NCBI GenBank assembly: GCA_949752735.1
Contig: OX457040.1
Span: 3,373,225 to 3,437,224 of the forward strand
Direction of reading: 5' to 3'
DNA: 64,000 bases
DNA from: Lumbricus terrestris
Lineage: Eukaryota; Annelida; Clitellata; Crassiclitellata; Lumbricidae
In this document: in pieces, positions 46,128 to 57,004 of the stretch
How positions within the stretch are numbered: the first letter of the stretch is position 1
Layout: every line of letters begins with the position of its first letter
The notes under the pieces: model-generated
What the model was told of the DNA's origin: nothing
What the model saw: only the letters and a program-made list of their open reading frames with translations
Databases searched by the model: none
Program-made: the position numbers and the translations under genes

Positions 46128-46340
46128 TAGGGTAGTGTTATTCTTGTTGCATTCAAGGGCAAAGACAGCACTTCTAGAGTGCAAGCCAGTCAACTCCAGG
46201 ATAGCTTGGTTTTATGACAACCTCTGAACATCATCCAGGCAGTTATATGCACCGAAGGCGGACAGCACAGAAGAAGAAATCTAAAACTTCTACGAAGACC
46301 TAGAGAACACCTGGAAAGACATCAAGATCAAAATTATGTA
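46128..46340 (+). pseudogene. LINE AP-endonuclease fragment
   Basis: One frame reads VVLFLLHSRAKTALLECKP, VNSRIAWFYDNL, stop, then QLYAPKADSTEEEI, stop, NFYEDLENTWKDIKIKI. (V/I)QxYAPTADSxEEExxxFY is the conserved core of the apurinic-like endonuclease domain of RTE-type ORF2, and the preceding ALLEwxPVxxRI block also fits. Two in-frame stops and loss of the rest show a fragment. It could belong to the same family as the RT at 40053. Confidence 0.75.
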
Positions 46341-47176
46341 AGGAATGGAATGCAAAGCCTTGACCAGAACCGTTGCTGTGATAGGTCACTCCACATGAAA
46401 TGGCATTCCCCTCTTTTCGTGCTAAGTTCATGCCTGGACTCTAACCTGTATAATCTCGTTCTGTCAAAACATTTCTTTTCTCCCGGAGCTTCTGTGATGA
46501 AAGCGTTTCGATTAGTGTTTGCTGCAAAAGGTGATCTATGAATTTTTATATGTAGTATAATTATACGATACGACACTCAAATCCAGAGGCAGAATAATAA
46601 AATTCACTGTCTATTTATAGTATTTATATAACTAGTTCCACTTGTTTTAGAGGTGTGCTAAAAGGACCATATTATCGTTTGCAATGTTTTCCACATCTCA
46701 GGGTCATTGAAGTCAGCATCACTACATCCTCGAGAAACTTCTGTTCAAACTGTTTATTAACATTTTGTGGAGACAAAAGCACAACTTGAAAAGTTTTGTA
46801 TAATGTTTTATTATACCAGCTATATGGAACATTGCCATCTTTAGATCTGACTGTAACGCCGTTTCTAAAGGTCCAGAACATCGATAGTGTAAGCAACCGA
46901 TTCAGTGGTAGTCACAATTTGACGATACTGTATTATGTCTTTTCTCGTTCTGTGGGAGTTCAGGTCTGTCTATTTCTTATTAGGTATCACAATCCTATTT
47001 TTATCATCCGTGTCGCTGGAATTTCACTTTTGCGATGACGCAGTAAGATCGACGATAAAACAATTGAAGCGAGGAAATACTAAAAACAATAAATTGATGT
47101 CCTAAGACACCTCAAAACGGCATAACATGATTATATAAATAATGCATAGGCTTGACAAACGATAACTTCATTCATA

Positions 47177-47535
47177 TAAGCGTAGGAGACGGGGTCCAGA
47201 GGGGAAAATGCGCACCCCCCCCCCCCCCCAATTTCGGGCAAATGTTGTTTCGGGCAAAACAGGCATGGGCGGCAAATGTTTTTGGGGCAAACAGGCATGG
47301 TAGGATTTTTCAGGCGCACAGGGGTGAAGCAGCTAAGATTTTCACTAAATGACTAAAAAAGGTGAGCAGTTATTTCGGCTTGGAAATCGAAATGAGTAAA
47401 AAAAGGTCATCGGAAAACTTGGTCGATGAAAAATGTTGGCAATTCACGGTCCTCTAAAAAATTTAAAATATACTTTTCAGGCAAAAGTAAAAAATCTTTG
47501 CCCCCCACTGCCGAAATGTCCCCTACGCCTATGTT
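47177..47535. mobile_element. MITE with ATARGCGTAGGRGAC ends
   Basis: Left ATAAGCGTAGGAGACGGGG (47177) and inverted right ATAGGCGTAGGGGAC (ending ~47535), with a C14-type tract and repeated TTCGGGCAAAT/GGCAAACAGGCATGG blocks inside. No clear target duplication. A second left end of the same family is at 61298. Confidence 0.65.
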
Positions 47536-49740
47536 TATTCAACTGTAATGCACCAAATGACGTCGTTTAATTAGCACAATAAAAAATGAAGGCTAAGGGA
47601 AAATCACTTCGCCACTGGCCGTGATCTGGTAGATCTAGTCAAAACTGTAAAGAAAGTAGGAGGGCGAGGTTTGCAATGATGAAGTAAGCCTATCGTTAAA
47701 CACAAACTGCACACTCGCAGAAACCTAACAGCGATTCACACAGTGTCACGTTCATGCCTAAGCACGTGAGCAGATGGCAATCGTTTACGCTGACCTCCTC
47801 CGACTTTACGGCTTGAGACTGGTGCCACTAAAACACGACTTGTGGCGGAATGTTCTCTTCGTGAGTTTCAGTTTCGCGCTAATGACATCGATCGCAGCAT
47901 TTTAAACGCAAACTACTCGTCAAGGTGCAATTCCGCATTTTCTCAATGTAGTCCTGGGAATAGGAGAAGTGGTGGTGAGGAAGGGATGCAGGAGGAAAAG
48001 TGACAATATGGATACGTGTGTTTGGCATTATATACAGCTTGCATTATATACAGCTAACTAGTCAACAGGTCTCCAGGATTTAATGGTGTACAATATTTTT
48101 CCCAGATTGTTGAATAAACTTTTAAACGGTTTCTTAAACACGTCTAAATAATATACTTCCATACAGGGTGTCCCAATTGAACTGATAACCTTTTTGTGTT
48201 GGCAATATACTTGTCAATTCTAAATGAAACTCTATAAAATTTCAGAGAATGTAAGAGGGATAAATGATCAATATTTGCAGAAAGTTTTATCCAATTCTAC
48301 GAATCGAGACAATTTCGGTTTGATGAAAGTAAGACATAATTACGCAAGTGAATCAACCGAGGAGACCAGCGAAAGTTGATCAGCTGGCGAATCACGCTCA
48401 AAGGCTTGAATATCATTTGCATAGATTAGATGGATAATGCTAGATTAGCAAAGCGAAACGTATAGGTCTTCTGGCAAGGTTGAAGAAGCTTGCAGTAACG
48501 CGTTTCAATGTAAACCCTGGAAATTGACATATATTGTTCCACACCTTTAAAACGGTTTTAAATGCTCCTATAAATAAAGACACTTTGATTTTTAAAGATG
48601 CTTATGTGACATTATGGAAAAAAGATTAACTGAGACCGTTATTTATTGCACATTGAATAACTAAATAATTACGTAATTATACGGGCACTGTTCATTCTTA
48701 TGCCGGAAATATAAGGAAGGTGATGCGGATTATCTTCGTTATTGTACAATGCTATCGAACCATTATAATGGCAATAGAAGAATGCGGGTATGTATATATG
48801 TGTGCCCAAAATGCACGCCCACAGTTTCGAAGCTATTGACCTGAAATTTTGCATTATTATATGTGTAATTACAAAGCTGTCTGTTCAGTTGGTAGTTAAG
48901 TTTAATTAAGATTACTGCATAACCTGTAAATGTAAAGCGCAGTGCGTCTTGCAGGCGTTTAAATAAAGAAAAGATATTATTATTATTATTATTACATGGA
49001 GTGAGCAGCAGAAATCTAGCTGCTGAGGTCACAACATTATCGCCATATAACAAAATAACTGTCATGGACTGAAACCATGTTACGGTAACTGAAGTCGTTG
49101 TTAACGTCATGTCAATTTGGTTGGTTGATGCTCAAGGACACAGTGTGATAGATTAATGTAAATAGCGTCGCCCTCCTTTCTTATTCAACCATGCGACTGG
49201 CACTACCGCCATTGGATTGTTATGGAGTCTTCTGATTCCAAGTGTGTGATCATCATGTTATAATGTATGTTATTTTTGTTCTTATTCATATTTCATTGTT
49301 TCTTTCTGCCTTCGGATGTTGGTTATGTGGGAGTCGGACCCTATAATTTTATCGGCACACTCGACTGTGTATGTATAAGCGATCGATAAGTAAGCAACGT
49401 ATTCTAAAAGAAGGAAACATTTGAAAATAACGAAATCTCTATTACTTTATTATGCGTAGGAAAGTGTTTACAAGGTGTCCAATAGCATCCGCTATTTGTT
49501 TTATTTCACCTACAAAATACGCTACAGCCGAGCTTTATTACGTTGTAACAAGGTTGATCCGTAATATTACCTTCATTAACCGAGTCAGATTGTATCTGAG
49601 AATTTATGTAGCGCCTTTTGAAATGACCGTCATCGGTATAATAATGAAAGCTAATGACCCAAATTGCTGCAGTTTTTGTTAATCGTTCTTTTTATTAAAC
49701 TAAATTATGTGGCATAGTATTCTCTTTCAAATGCATTAAT
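47536..49740. other. No recognised gene
   Basis: It contains the CCCTCC module (47635 reversed, 47790, 49165), TATA-AGGTGT sites at 48546 (minus) and 49473, and a CAGGGTGTCCCAA word at 48173 of the kind seen at some transposon termini. An (ATT)n run lies at 48978-48995. Nothing coding is recognised. Confidence 0.45.
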
Positions 49741-50525
49741 GCAAGCATCATTCAAGGGTCTGGCCTTGGGCCAGTCAACTTTCTTTACTTAATTTCTGGA
49801 TTAAAACTACTATTTGCATGTAATAGAGTTTTTAAATATGCTGATGATCGTTATCTGATCCCCGTTCCAAAACTTCTGACTGCCCTCCTCTCATAATAGG
49901 AATCGAACAAGTTCATGTAGTTAAGGTTCTTGGTGTCACACTTTCATGTAGATTTGGAGTTTTCTGCACAAATTGATAACATTGTCTGTAAAGCGAAGCA
50001 ATCTTTTTATGCACTTCGTATCCTTGTGTCGCGTCATGGTTTGACAGGCAGCTGACCCCATGATGTTGTACATTCTACCACAGTCGCGTGAATGTTATAT
50101 TCTTCACCAGCATGGTAGGGCTTTGCAAATGAGGGTCAACGGAGTCTTATGTCCGCTATTATTATTAGAAAGCTGTTACGACAGAGGTTCTGCCAACCAG
50201 TAAGTACTACTACTTTTGACATGTTGTGCTCTAAGGCAGTTGCATCCCTTTTTCTTCTAACCTCTGTGATTCCGGGCATGTACTACATGATCTTCTTCCA
50301 ACTGAACGTTTAGCTGGTTACTCCCTTAGGCCCCTATCACACAATCTGGAGATACCACGTTGTGATTCATTGATTGGAAAAGGATTTATCACCAAAATGT
50401 GATTGTAATTTGCACGTTTTTATTACCTATTATTAATTCGATATATTGTAATGATGTCCTGTGTCCCATTGTGCGTTTGCAAGTGGTGTAATAAAGAAAT
50501 TATTTCTTACTTACTTACTTATTTA
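49741..50525 (+). pseudogene. LINE RT with intact YADD box, plus 3' UTR
   Basis: ASIIQGSGLGPVNFLYLISG and FKYADDRYLIPVPK are RT motifs including the catalytic YADD. After stops and a deletion, IEQVHVVKVLGVTLS, CKAKQSFYALRILVSRHG, RKLLRQRFCQPVS and LRPLSHNLEIPRCDSLIGK follow in several frames, the last block matching 33985-34200. The 3' UTR (CCCATTGTGCGTTTGCAAGT, GTAATAAAGAAATTATTTC) and (TTAC)n tail end at ~50525. CR1/L2-like; many frameshifts. Confidence 0.85.
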
Positions 50526-50589
50526 CTTGCTCGCCGATATATAATTACGAGTGTGTGTTACAAGCTGATTATTATAATTATTTTAAAAT

Positions 50590-50660
50590 ATACCTTATAA
50601 CGCACGCAAGGTCATACCGAAATGTGAAACTGAGGAGCGGATAATCAGCCGCCAGAGTAG
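50590..50660 (-). repeat. LINE 3' end fragment
   Basis: GCACGCAAGGTCATACCG, AACTGAGGAGCGGATAATC and AGCCGCCAGAG match the element at 41998-42065. A GAGGCGCTCTACG tail-like word follows. Confidence 0.6.
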
Positions 50661-51239
50661 GAATCTTGAGGAGGCGCTCTACGTATACGTACTACATTTT
50701 TTACAACGAATGAATGAACGATTTAGATGGAGCGGCCGCCTTAGACACCTTTACATTAGTAATAAACACAACTATATAAAGATGGTGCAATACACAACGA
50801 TTGAATTTGCCGGTGCCTGTTTGCCTTTTTTTATCCGACCACCAAAATTTAGCTATGGCAAAAAATACGCTGAAAAACACGCTGGATACACAAAATAATA
50901 TTTATTTGTATTTCCTTAATTCAAACCGAAATTGACAAACCGAGACTTTTGAAAGTATGTTTTTGAAAAATTAAGCCACTGAATGTCGTGAAATGAGGAA
51001 TAATTGGCGCAATTGCATTATCGGGTACCGTTTGTGTTGGTTAGAATCAGGTTAGGCGTCGTGATGGTCGATTAGGGTCATGTTAAGCACATGGGCGGAG
51101 TTTATCAGGGGCTAGGGGGGGCTAAGCCCCCCCAAGAATTCCCAGATTCGTGTTTTTGCCATTGTAATGAAGACAATTTGTAAAGCATCGTCGGTAGAAA
51201 GCTACTTCTAGGATGGTTAACAAACATAACCTATTATAT

Positions 51240-51520
51240 TATTGTCAAAGTTTAGCATAAATGCAAACAGCCCGGAAGCAGGTGCAGCTTCAACTGTTTT
51301 CTAAAAGCAGATTCCGTTTTTATTTCTTGAACTGATGCTGGAAGACTGTTCCAAGCGCATGGGCTAGCGAAAGGCACGATCACCCGCTTTAGTTTTGGTT
51401 GCATGGTCGGATACATCGTCGGTCTTGGACGACCGCAGACGTGACCTAATAGGATCATCTGCCAGCGATCTGAGGCTGTCCACGAGGTAGAGTGGTGCGC
51501 GGATGTTCAGACATTTTGTG
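51240..51520 (-). pseudogene. LINE ORF2 C-terminal fragment
   Basis: On the minus strand: APLYLVDSLRSLADDPIRSR, then after a slip FASPCAWNSLPASVQEIKT, ESAFRKQLKLHLL and stop. The AxxxWNSLPxxV ... FRKQLKxHL block is a CR1/L2-type C-terminus. It is likely the downstream end of the RT at 52207-52500, from which it is separated by ~690 bp including the minisatellite. Confidence 0.75.
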
Positions 51521-51591
51521 CATCATGGTGCATCATGGTGCATCATGGTGCAAAGTTTGAACTTGATGCGATCGCCTATTCCAAGGGTGCG

Positions 51592-51715
51592 CGGACGGTT
51601 GATCACCGGACGGTTGATCACCGGGCGGTTGATCACCGGACGGTTGATCACCGGGCGGTTGATCACCGAGGACGTTTGATCACCGGACGATTGATCACCG
51701 GACAATTGATCACCG
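51592..51715. repeat. 15-bp minisatellite GTTGATCACCGGACG
   Basis: Eight or nine 15-bp units with small variants. Each contains TGATCA and the near-palindrome GATCACCGG. A smaller 12-bp repeat (GTGCATCATG) precedes it at 51518-51552. The DHRTVDHRAVDHR and VINRPVINRP frames are artefacts. Confidence 0.93.
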
Positions 51716-52206
51716 GTCTAGTAGTCATTGCAATTTATTAACTAAGGATGAAAGAGAAATGTCGCAAATACCGCTATAGTAAAGAGAAACATTTATATAA
51801 AGAGGTATGACATAGACTCAGCCTACCACATAATGATTGTACTAAATTTGTAATGAAATTATAAGAAGTGAAATGTCAAAATATACTGAAGCGGCAAGCG
51901 TTATTAGACAGGCAACTAGTCAGATAGATCTGCAACTATACACGCAATTAGACTAAGTAAGAGCATTTGTTTATTCTTTTTACAAAACCCTTTTCTATAC
52001 AAGAACAAGAACTGAGGGTTTTGGGTAAAGCATAAGACAAGCCAATCAGGCCTAATTTGACGTAGCACTTTGATGGTCTGCGATAGGCATTTAATCGTAA
52101 AGAACAAAAGACGTTTATTTGGATGCGTAATTAATATTCTGATGTGTTATTTGCTGTCTGTGTATATATAAGAATTAACAGAAGCCGACGATGTTTCTCT
52201 TTACTA

Positions 52207-52500
52207 GCGGTAATTACGCCAATCGTCCAATAACCATTCCAAGCCACTGAAGCTGGTCTCGGATTGCGGTAGAATTATGGTCGAACTTATTTAATCGCAG
52301 GACTAGGCGAGCAGCAGCATTGATGACCGCCTGAATCCGAATGATACTGCGCTGTGGCAAGCTAGCAAAGGCGACATTGCAGGTAACAATTCGGCTCAGG
52401 ATCAAACTTTGCACCAGATGGCGTGTCACGTCTTGTGTGAGAGATCGAGACACAGATCTCAGCTGTCTCCGTTATTGCGAAGCTGGTTCGCACATCATTA
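52207..52500 (-). pseudogene. LINE RT thumb region
   Basis: On the minus strand: QLRSVSRSLTQDVTRHLVQS, LILSRIVTCNVAFASLPQRS, IIRIQAVINAAARLVLRLN, then DQLQWLG. LVxxLILSRIDYCN, LxRIQxVxNAAARLV and LxWLP are hallmark CR1/L2 thumb blocks. Here DY is VT. The 79-codon frame from 52453 is uninterrupted. Confidence 0.85.
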
Positions 52501-53049
52501 CTCCAGTAACACTGGCCAACAAATTTGAACTTTTTTGCTACTGAAAAAACTTCAGCTGTTTCTTATAGAATATAGATTATAGTCTGCTGAATGCAGTGGT
52601 GTTTTTGTTGTTCTTGCAGCCAGTGGCGGCGCCAGGATTTCAGGTTTGGGGGGGGGGGGCTGAAGCCCCAAACCTTCCTCCCTCCCAGAGACGCAACTAG
52701 AACATTTTCTTCCCATGGCGGTCATATTGCAATCGCGCGAAGCTGCGAGTGCCGAATGCATGAACGAAGCACATACCGACCAAGGGTTTTACAAGAAATT
52801 GTGCACTGGCACAAACGCGATCCACATTGCAAGATGTAGTTGGAGATTGAGTGGGTTATTTAAACGAAGTCAGCAATAATTGTTGAGGTTTTTGATTTTT
52901 GGTGTATCCGGCCGCAATCCTAGATTAAGTTCCGAATTATCATAAACAAAGGTGTCCAACAATGGTGGCAAAAGAGAATGGGAGGTCCTCAAACGCGTCC
53001 GCGTAAAGTCTATGCCGTGCCCGCACTGTACCATTTAAAACTGGTTCAG

Positions 53050-53145
53050 TACCTTGCTCTTATGTGCTGTAATATGCCGAGCAAATTTCTGTCCAGGGTA
53101 ACGGCCTCTGTTGTCATAGACCCTGGTCAAATCGGATCCAACCAT
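53050..53145 (-). repeat. Interspersed repeat A copy
   Basis: Nearly the same as 41045-41140, including the preceding GTACCTTGCTCTTA. The high similarity suggests relatively recent spread of this subfamily. Confidence 0.85.
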
Positions 53146-53339
53146 TCCCCAAAATTTCAGTCATCTGAGCTGAGTTGGTGACCGAGCTGAGCAAGGGCGA
53201 TACAGTATATACAGTGCGTGTGCACACAGCAGCCCGAGTAGCTATGTGGTGCAGACAGTGAGGTAATGTAAAGTCCCTATTGTATTTGACATACCGATAT
53301 GCAAGCACTCAAAAACCACGTTGACTAGAGTTCTAAGTT

Positions 53340-54115
53340 ATCACAATAAGAGGTGTCCAACACCGAATTAATATTCAGAAATTCCACAATACAATGGTGT
53401 GCAATTCAGTATAATCGTATAAAAGTCAACCATGGACACAGACTCGAGATCCAAGTTGTCACAATAAAAGGTGTCCAACACAGCATTAATATTCAGAAAT
53501 TTTACAATAAAATGGTGTGCAAATAACTCATATCGTATGAAAAGTCGACCATGGACACGGACTCGAGTTCCAAGTTATCACAATAAAGGTGTCCAACACA
53601 GTATTAATATTCATACATTTTACAATAAAATGGTGTGTAATTCAGTATTATCGTATAAAAAGTCAACCATTGACACAGACTCAAGATCCAAGGTGTCACA
53701 ATAAAAGGTGTCCAACACAGCATCAATATTCAGGAATTTTACAATAAAATGGTGTGCAATTCAGTATTATCGTATAAAAAGTCGACCATGGACACGGACT
53801 CGAGTTCCAAGTTATCACAATAAATTAAGGTGTCCAACACAGCACTAATATTCAAATATTTTACAATAAAATGGTGTGCAATTCAGTATTATCGTATAAA
53901 AAGTCAACCATAGACACGGACACTCGACTTCCAAGTTATCACAATAAAGGTGTCCAACACAGTATTAATACTCAGAAATTTTACAATAGAAAAGTAATCA
54001 CAATAATGGATGGATCCGATTTGACCAGGGTCTATGACAACAGAACCAGTTACCCTGAACATTCAATTAAAATAATCACAAATGAAAATAAATCACAATA
54101 AAGGTGTCCAACAGC
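53340..54115 (+). repeat. ~118-122-bp tandem array with AGGTGTCCAACA
   Basis: Six to seven units. AGGTGT starts at 53351, 53469, 53587, 53706, 53828, 53948 and 54102. Each unit runs AGGTGTCCAACACAGCATTA, ATATTCAGAAATTTTACAAT, AAAATGGTGTGCAATTCAG, TATTATCGTATAAAAAGTCG and ACCATGGACACGGACTCGAG, then TTCCAAGTTATCACAATAAA. The last spacing is longer because repeat A sequence (54003-54060) lies within it. Frames of ~77 codons across it are artefacts. Confidence 0.93.
54003..54060 (+). repeat. Interspersed repeat A fragment
   Basis: ATGGATGGATCCGATTTGAC, CAGGGTCTATGACAACAGAA and CAGTTACCCTG, embedded near the end of the 118-bp array. Confidence 0.8.
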
Positions 54116-54429
54116 ATTCACAGGTCACTATTATAATTACCTGCCTGCATATTACTAATGACAGAAAACAGTTTAAGTTTCCTTAATAAAAAATATGCAT
54201 GCTTAGATATATGCACACAATTATTTTATGTATATATATATATATATAATTATCTGAAAAATGTTTTACTTCTTAGTTGACCATTATATCAAACGTAGGC
54301 CTACATTCCCAGACAGTGGTGGTATACACAACAAGAATTTAGTAATTATTATACCGAAAATAACAAGAGCGCACACATTTGAGGTGTGTAAGAGAAACAT
54401 GACGCAAATCTGACAACTACATTGTTGTG

Positions 54430-54720
54430 TCAAAGGCATTTCTGGATAAAACGCAATCTTCTGGATAACCAGCAGTCTGTAATATTATTTTCATGCATGA
54501 TGTGCAGTACAGATGCAAAACTACTGTGGGAGACTTTAAAAATGTTACATACTGCAGAGCTGTAAGTGTACTCTAAAGAGTTCAGCTCACTTTTGGTAGG
54601 GCTGACAGCTTCCATTGCATAAAGAAGAAATGGTTTACAGAGGGCAGCTACTAAATGTAGCAAAACTGGTTCACTAAATTTGTAGCAGTTGCTATGCAAC
54701 GAATTAAATGACCTATACAA
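54430..54720 (-). pseudogene. LINE RT C-terminal fragment
   Basis: On the minus strand: SNCYKFSEPVLLHLVAALCK, PFLLYAMEAVSPTKSELNSL, EYTYSSAVCNIFKVSHSSF and RRLRFIQKCL, then stop. The (Y/C)xxPxLLYxxEA..L ... LxxxYxxAxxxIFKVS pattern is the C-terminal domain found in many LINE RTs. The ~90-codon frame has no stop. It lies inside the hAT element, just upstream (on minus) of an AGGTGT site at 54382. Confidence 0.75.
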
Positions 54721-54749
54721 CTGAATATATATATATAATATTGTATATA

Positions 54750-54905
54750 TAGTTGATTTCGATGCCATTGACCATTGTCTAGCTTTCTTATTATGAAATA
54801 AGACGCTATGGATATTTTCTGCTTTTTGCTTTGGGGGGCTGAGCCGCATTTAGAGGCTATAATTCTTAGCCCTCTGACGACGCCACTGGCGCAAGCATCT
54901 ACGCT
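54750..54905 (+). repeat. Second copy of the hAT right end
   Basis: GATTTCGATGCCATTGACC, TTCTTATTATGAAAT, GGGGGGCTGAGCCGCATTTA and GACGACGCCACTGGCGCAAG closely parallel 55220-55375. Two right termini ~470 bp apart suggest a nested or aberrantly duplicated end. Confidence 0.75.
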
Positions 54906-55419
54906 ATGATTATATAGTTGATTGCAGGAGGGAGTAAAACCTATACATTCTTTTGTGACGATGATTAATTTTGTGAAATATGCGAAAAATCAAGAGAAAA
55001 TACAGCTTTGCAACACTTTTTGAAGGACTAGGCAATTTCGATATTTCTATACGTCTAATACTTATAAAACGGTTTCAATCTGAAACGAGGTGTCTAAGAG
55101 CCATGTTGTTTCTTCGACAATTTCGACAACCCTGTCCCGTTGTATGGTCAAAAGGTAAGGGTGCAAACTTGTCACCCGTTTTCATAGACTGTGGCCAAGA
55201 AATGAAGTCGCTAACTTCATTCTCAAAGTAGATTTCGATGCCATTGATCATTGTCTAGTTTTCTTATTATGAAATTAGCCGTTATAGATATTTTCCGCAT
55301 TTTACTTTGGGGGGGCTGAGCCGCATTTAGGGGGGGGCTTAGCTCCCTCCAGCCCCCCTCCTGGCGCCGCCACTGCTTGCAGCACGTCAAGTTTTTGAGA
55401 AAACCGAAATATTTTTTTT

Positions 55420-55920
55420 GGCACACATTTGCAATTGCACACCTTTTTTTTATTATAGTTGCAATAATGGACATTTCAAAACAATGGACTTTTCAGTTTT
55501 AGCACACATTTGCAATTCCACACCTTTGTTTAGTTTTGGCACACAGTTGCAATTGCACACCTTTTTTATTATAATTGCAATTATGAACAATTCAAAACAA
55601 TTTACTTTTCAGTTTTAGCACATATTTGCAATTGCACACCTTTTTAAAATTATAATTGAAATTATGAACGTTTTAAAACTATGGACTTATTTAGTTTTAG
55701 CTCACATTTGCAATTGCACACCTTTTTTATGTTTTAGCACACATTGCAATTGCACACCTTTTTTACTATAATTGCAATTATGAACATTTCAAAACAATGG
55801 ACTTTTTTAGTTTTAGCACACATTTGCAATTAGACACCTTTTTTAGTTTTCCCACACATTTGCAATTGCACACCTTTTTAAAATTATAATTTCAACTATG
55901 GACATGTCAAAACAATGGAC
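55420..55920 (-). repeat. AGGTGTGCAATTGCAAATGTG tandem array
   Basis: About eight ACACCT words (55437-55868). The plus-sense unit reads AGTTTTAGCACACATTTGCA, ATTGCACACCTTTTTTATTA, TAATTGCAATTATGAACATT and TCAAAACAATGGACTTTT, with spacing from ~36 to ~80 bp because some units are short. It lies outside the hAT element but inside the outer element. Confidence 0.85.
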
Positions 55921-57004
55921 TATTTAAAAGAACTGTCATTGTCCGGAAAACTGGAATGTTTTTATGAGGTTTTCAAATCGGTGACCAAAAAAGGTCATCA
56001 ACTGCTATGGGCCGAGAATTTTTTTTAGCCCCCCCAAGATCGGCAACCAAACTTCGCCCATGGTTAAGCATCGTTAGCGTCAGTTAGGGTTAGTGTTAGG
56101 ATTAGTGTCGTCATTATATACTATCCAAATATATTTTATAGGTCTATGCTTCGGTCCCCGATATTACAATTTTTCGCTGAATAATTGGCAAACTAACAAT
56201 AGACTATCGGCGACAGAATTATGACTCTATAACTCGAAACCTAACCCTAACCGACCCCCATGTTGCCTAATCTGACCCTAAATTAACCGACCTTCGCGGA
56301 GGGTAGTCTGACCTACAAGACGCATTCGGTGTGTGACTGATGATAACTCTAGTAAGCTCATTGTTTTAAAACGGTTAAATCGCACTTGTTTTCATTCTTA
56401 TCAAACAATAAATAAGATTTTCTTAAATGTATAATATATTTCCGCGATGACGAGCAGTGTTTCTGCGAAATTAGCGACGCTTAATAAAAAAAATCAAGTG
56501 AAAACTTGTTGGCGGTCAGACAAAATAAAACAAGTACCAATTTTCCTATCAACAATAACTGAAGGGCTTGGAGCAATAACAAGGTAAGTCGACATACCTA
56601 TGTCTTGCGAAACATTATGCCACGGTGAGCGGAATATGGTAATCTATAAACCCTGTGAATTTGGTACAGATCTGAATAGTTTTGAGCGCTGTTTTTCAAA
56701 AAACGTTATGTCGACATAGCATGTTATTGCGCACCCGACAGAGTTCGACCATAACTCTAATGCAATATCAGGGTATGACAACATACACTGGCGTGTTTTC
56801 TTGCAAACTTTACATTAGCGCCGGTGCAATAATGAGGTTATTTGACATAACCTGTTATTGCTCCCACTTTCGTTTGAATTGGGCTATGTCCGTGCTATCA
56901 AGAATATTGTATGTTGCGTTACCGTACACCACAACGGTGCACGTGACAGTGAATTTCATAATAATCCGACATTTTTATTGAGATCAGTACTGTTGTAACC
57001 TATG

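Larger units (their letters stand above)
52621..55375. mobile_element. hAT-type element, perfect TIR and 8-bp TSD
   Basis: Ends CAGTGGCGGCGCCAGGA and its exact inverse, flanked by CTTGCAGC at 52613-52620 and 55376-55383. G-rich tracts with CTGAAGCCCC or GGGGGGCTGAGCC lie inside the ends. The 2755-bp interior has no transposase I recognise, and it includes repeat A copies, a 118-bp array and a LINE fragment, so it is a composite non-autonomous element. A second right-end-like copy sits at 54750-54900. Confidence 0.92.
51091..56061. mobile_element. Outer TIR element of a nested complex
   Basis: Left ATGGGCGGAGTTTATC (51091) and inverted right ATGGGCGAAGTTTG (ending 56061). The flanking 10-mers TGTTAAGCAC and GGTTAAGCAT match at 8 of 10 positions. 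G/C tracts (GGGGGGGCTAAGCCCCCCC) lie inside each end. The ends resemble those of 12333-14376, also with a 10-bp duplication. Removing the element rejoins a TTAGGG-like repeat (51040-51080 to 56072-56110), which supports the boundaries. It contains LINE pieces, a minisatellite, a hAT element and two arrays. Confidence 0.68.

Noticed and set aside
51600..51715. CRISPR-like direct repeats
   Set aside because: Units are contiguous with no unique spacers, in an animal genome; an ordinary minisatellite.
51523..51741. Frames with VINRP and DHRTV repeats
   Set aside because: Products of the 15-bp minisatellite.
53340..54115. Possible small tandem gene family
   Set aside because: The 118-122-bp units are not a multiple of three overall and reading frames are not kept between units.
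54980..55231. 83-residue open frame
   Set aside because: It lies between the two hAT right ends, overlaps a TATA-AGGTGT site, and has no recognised domain.
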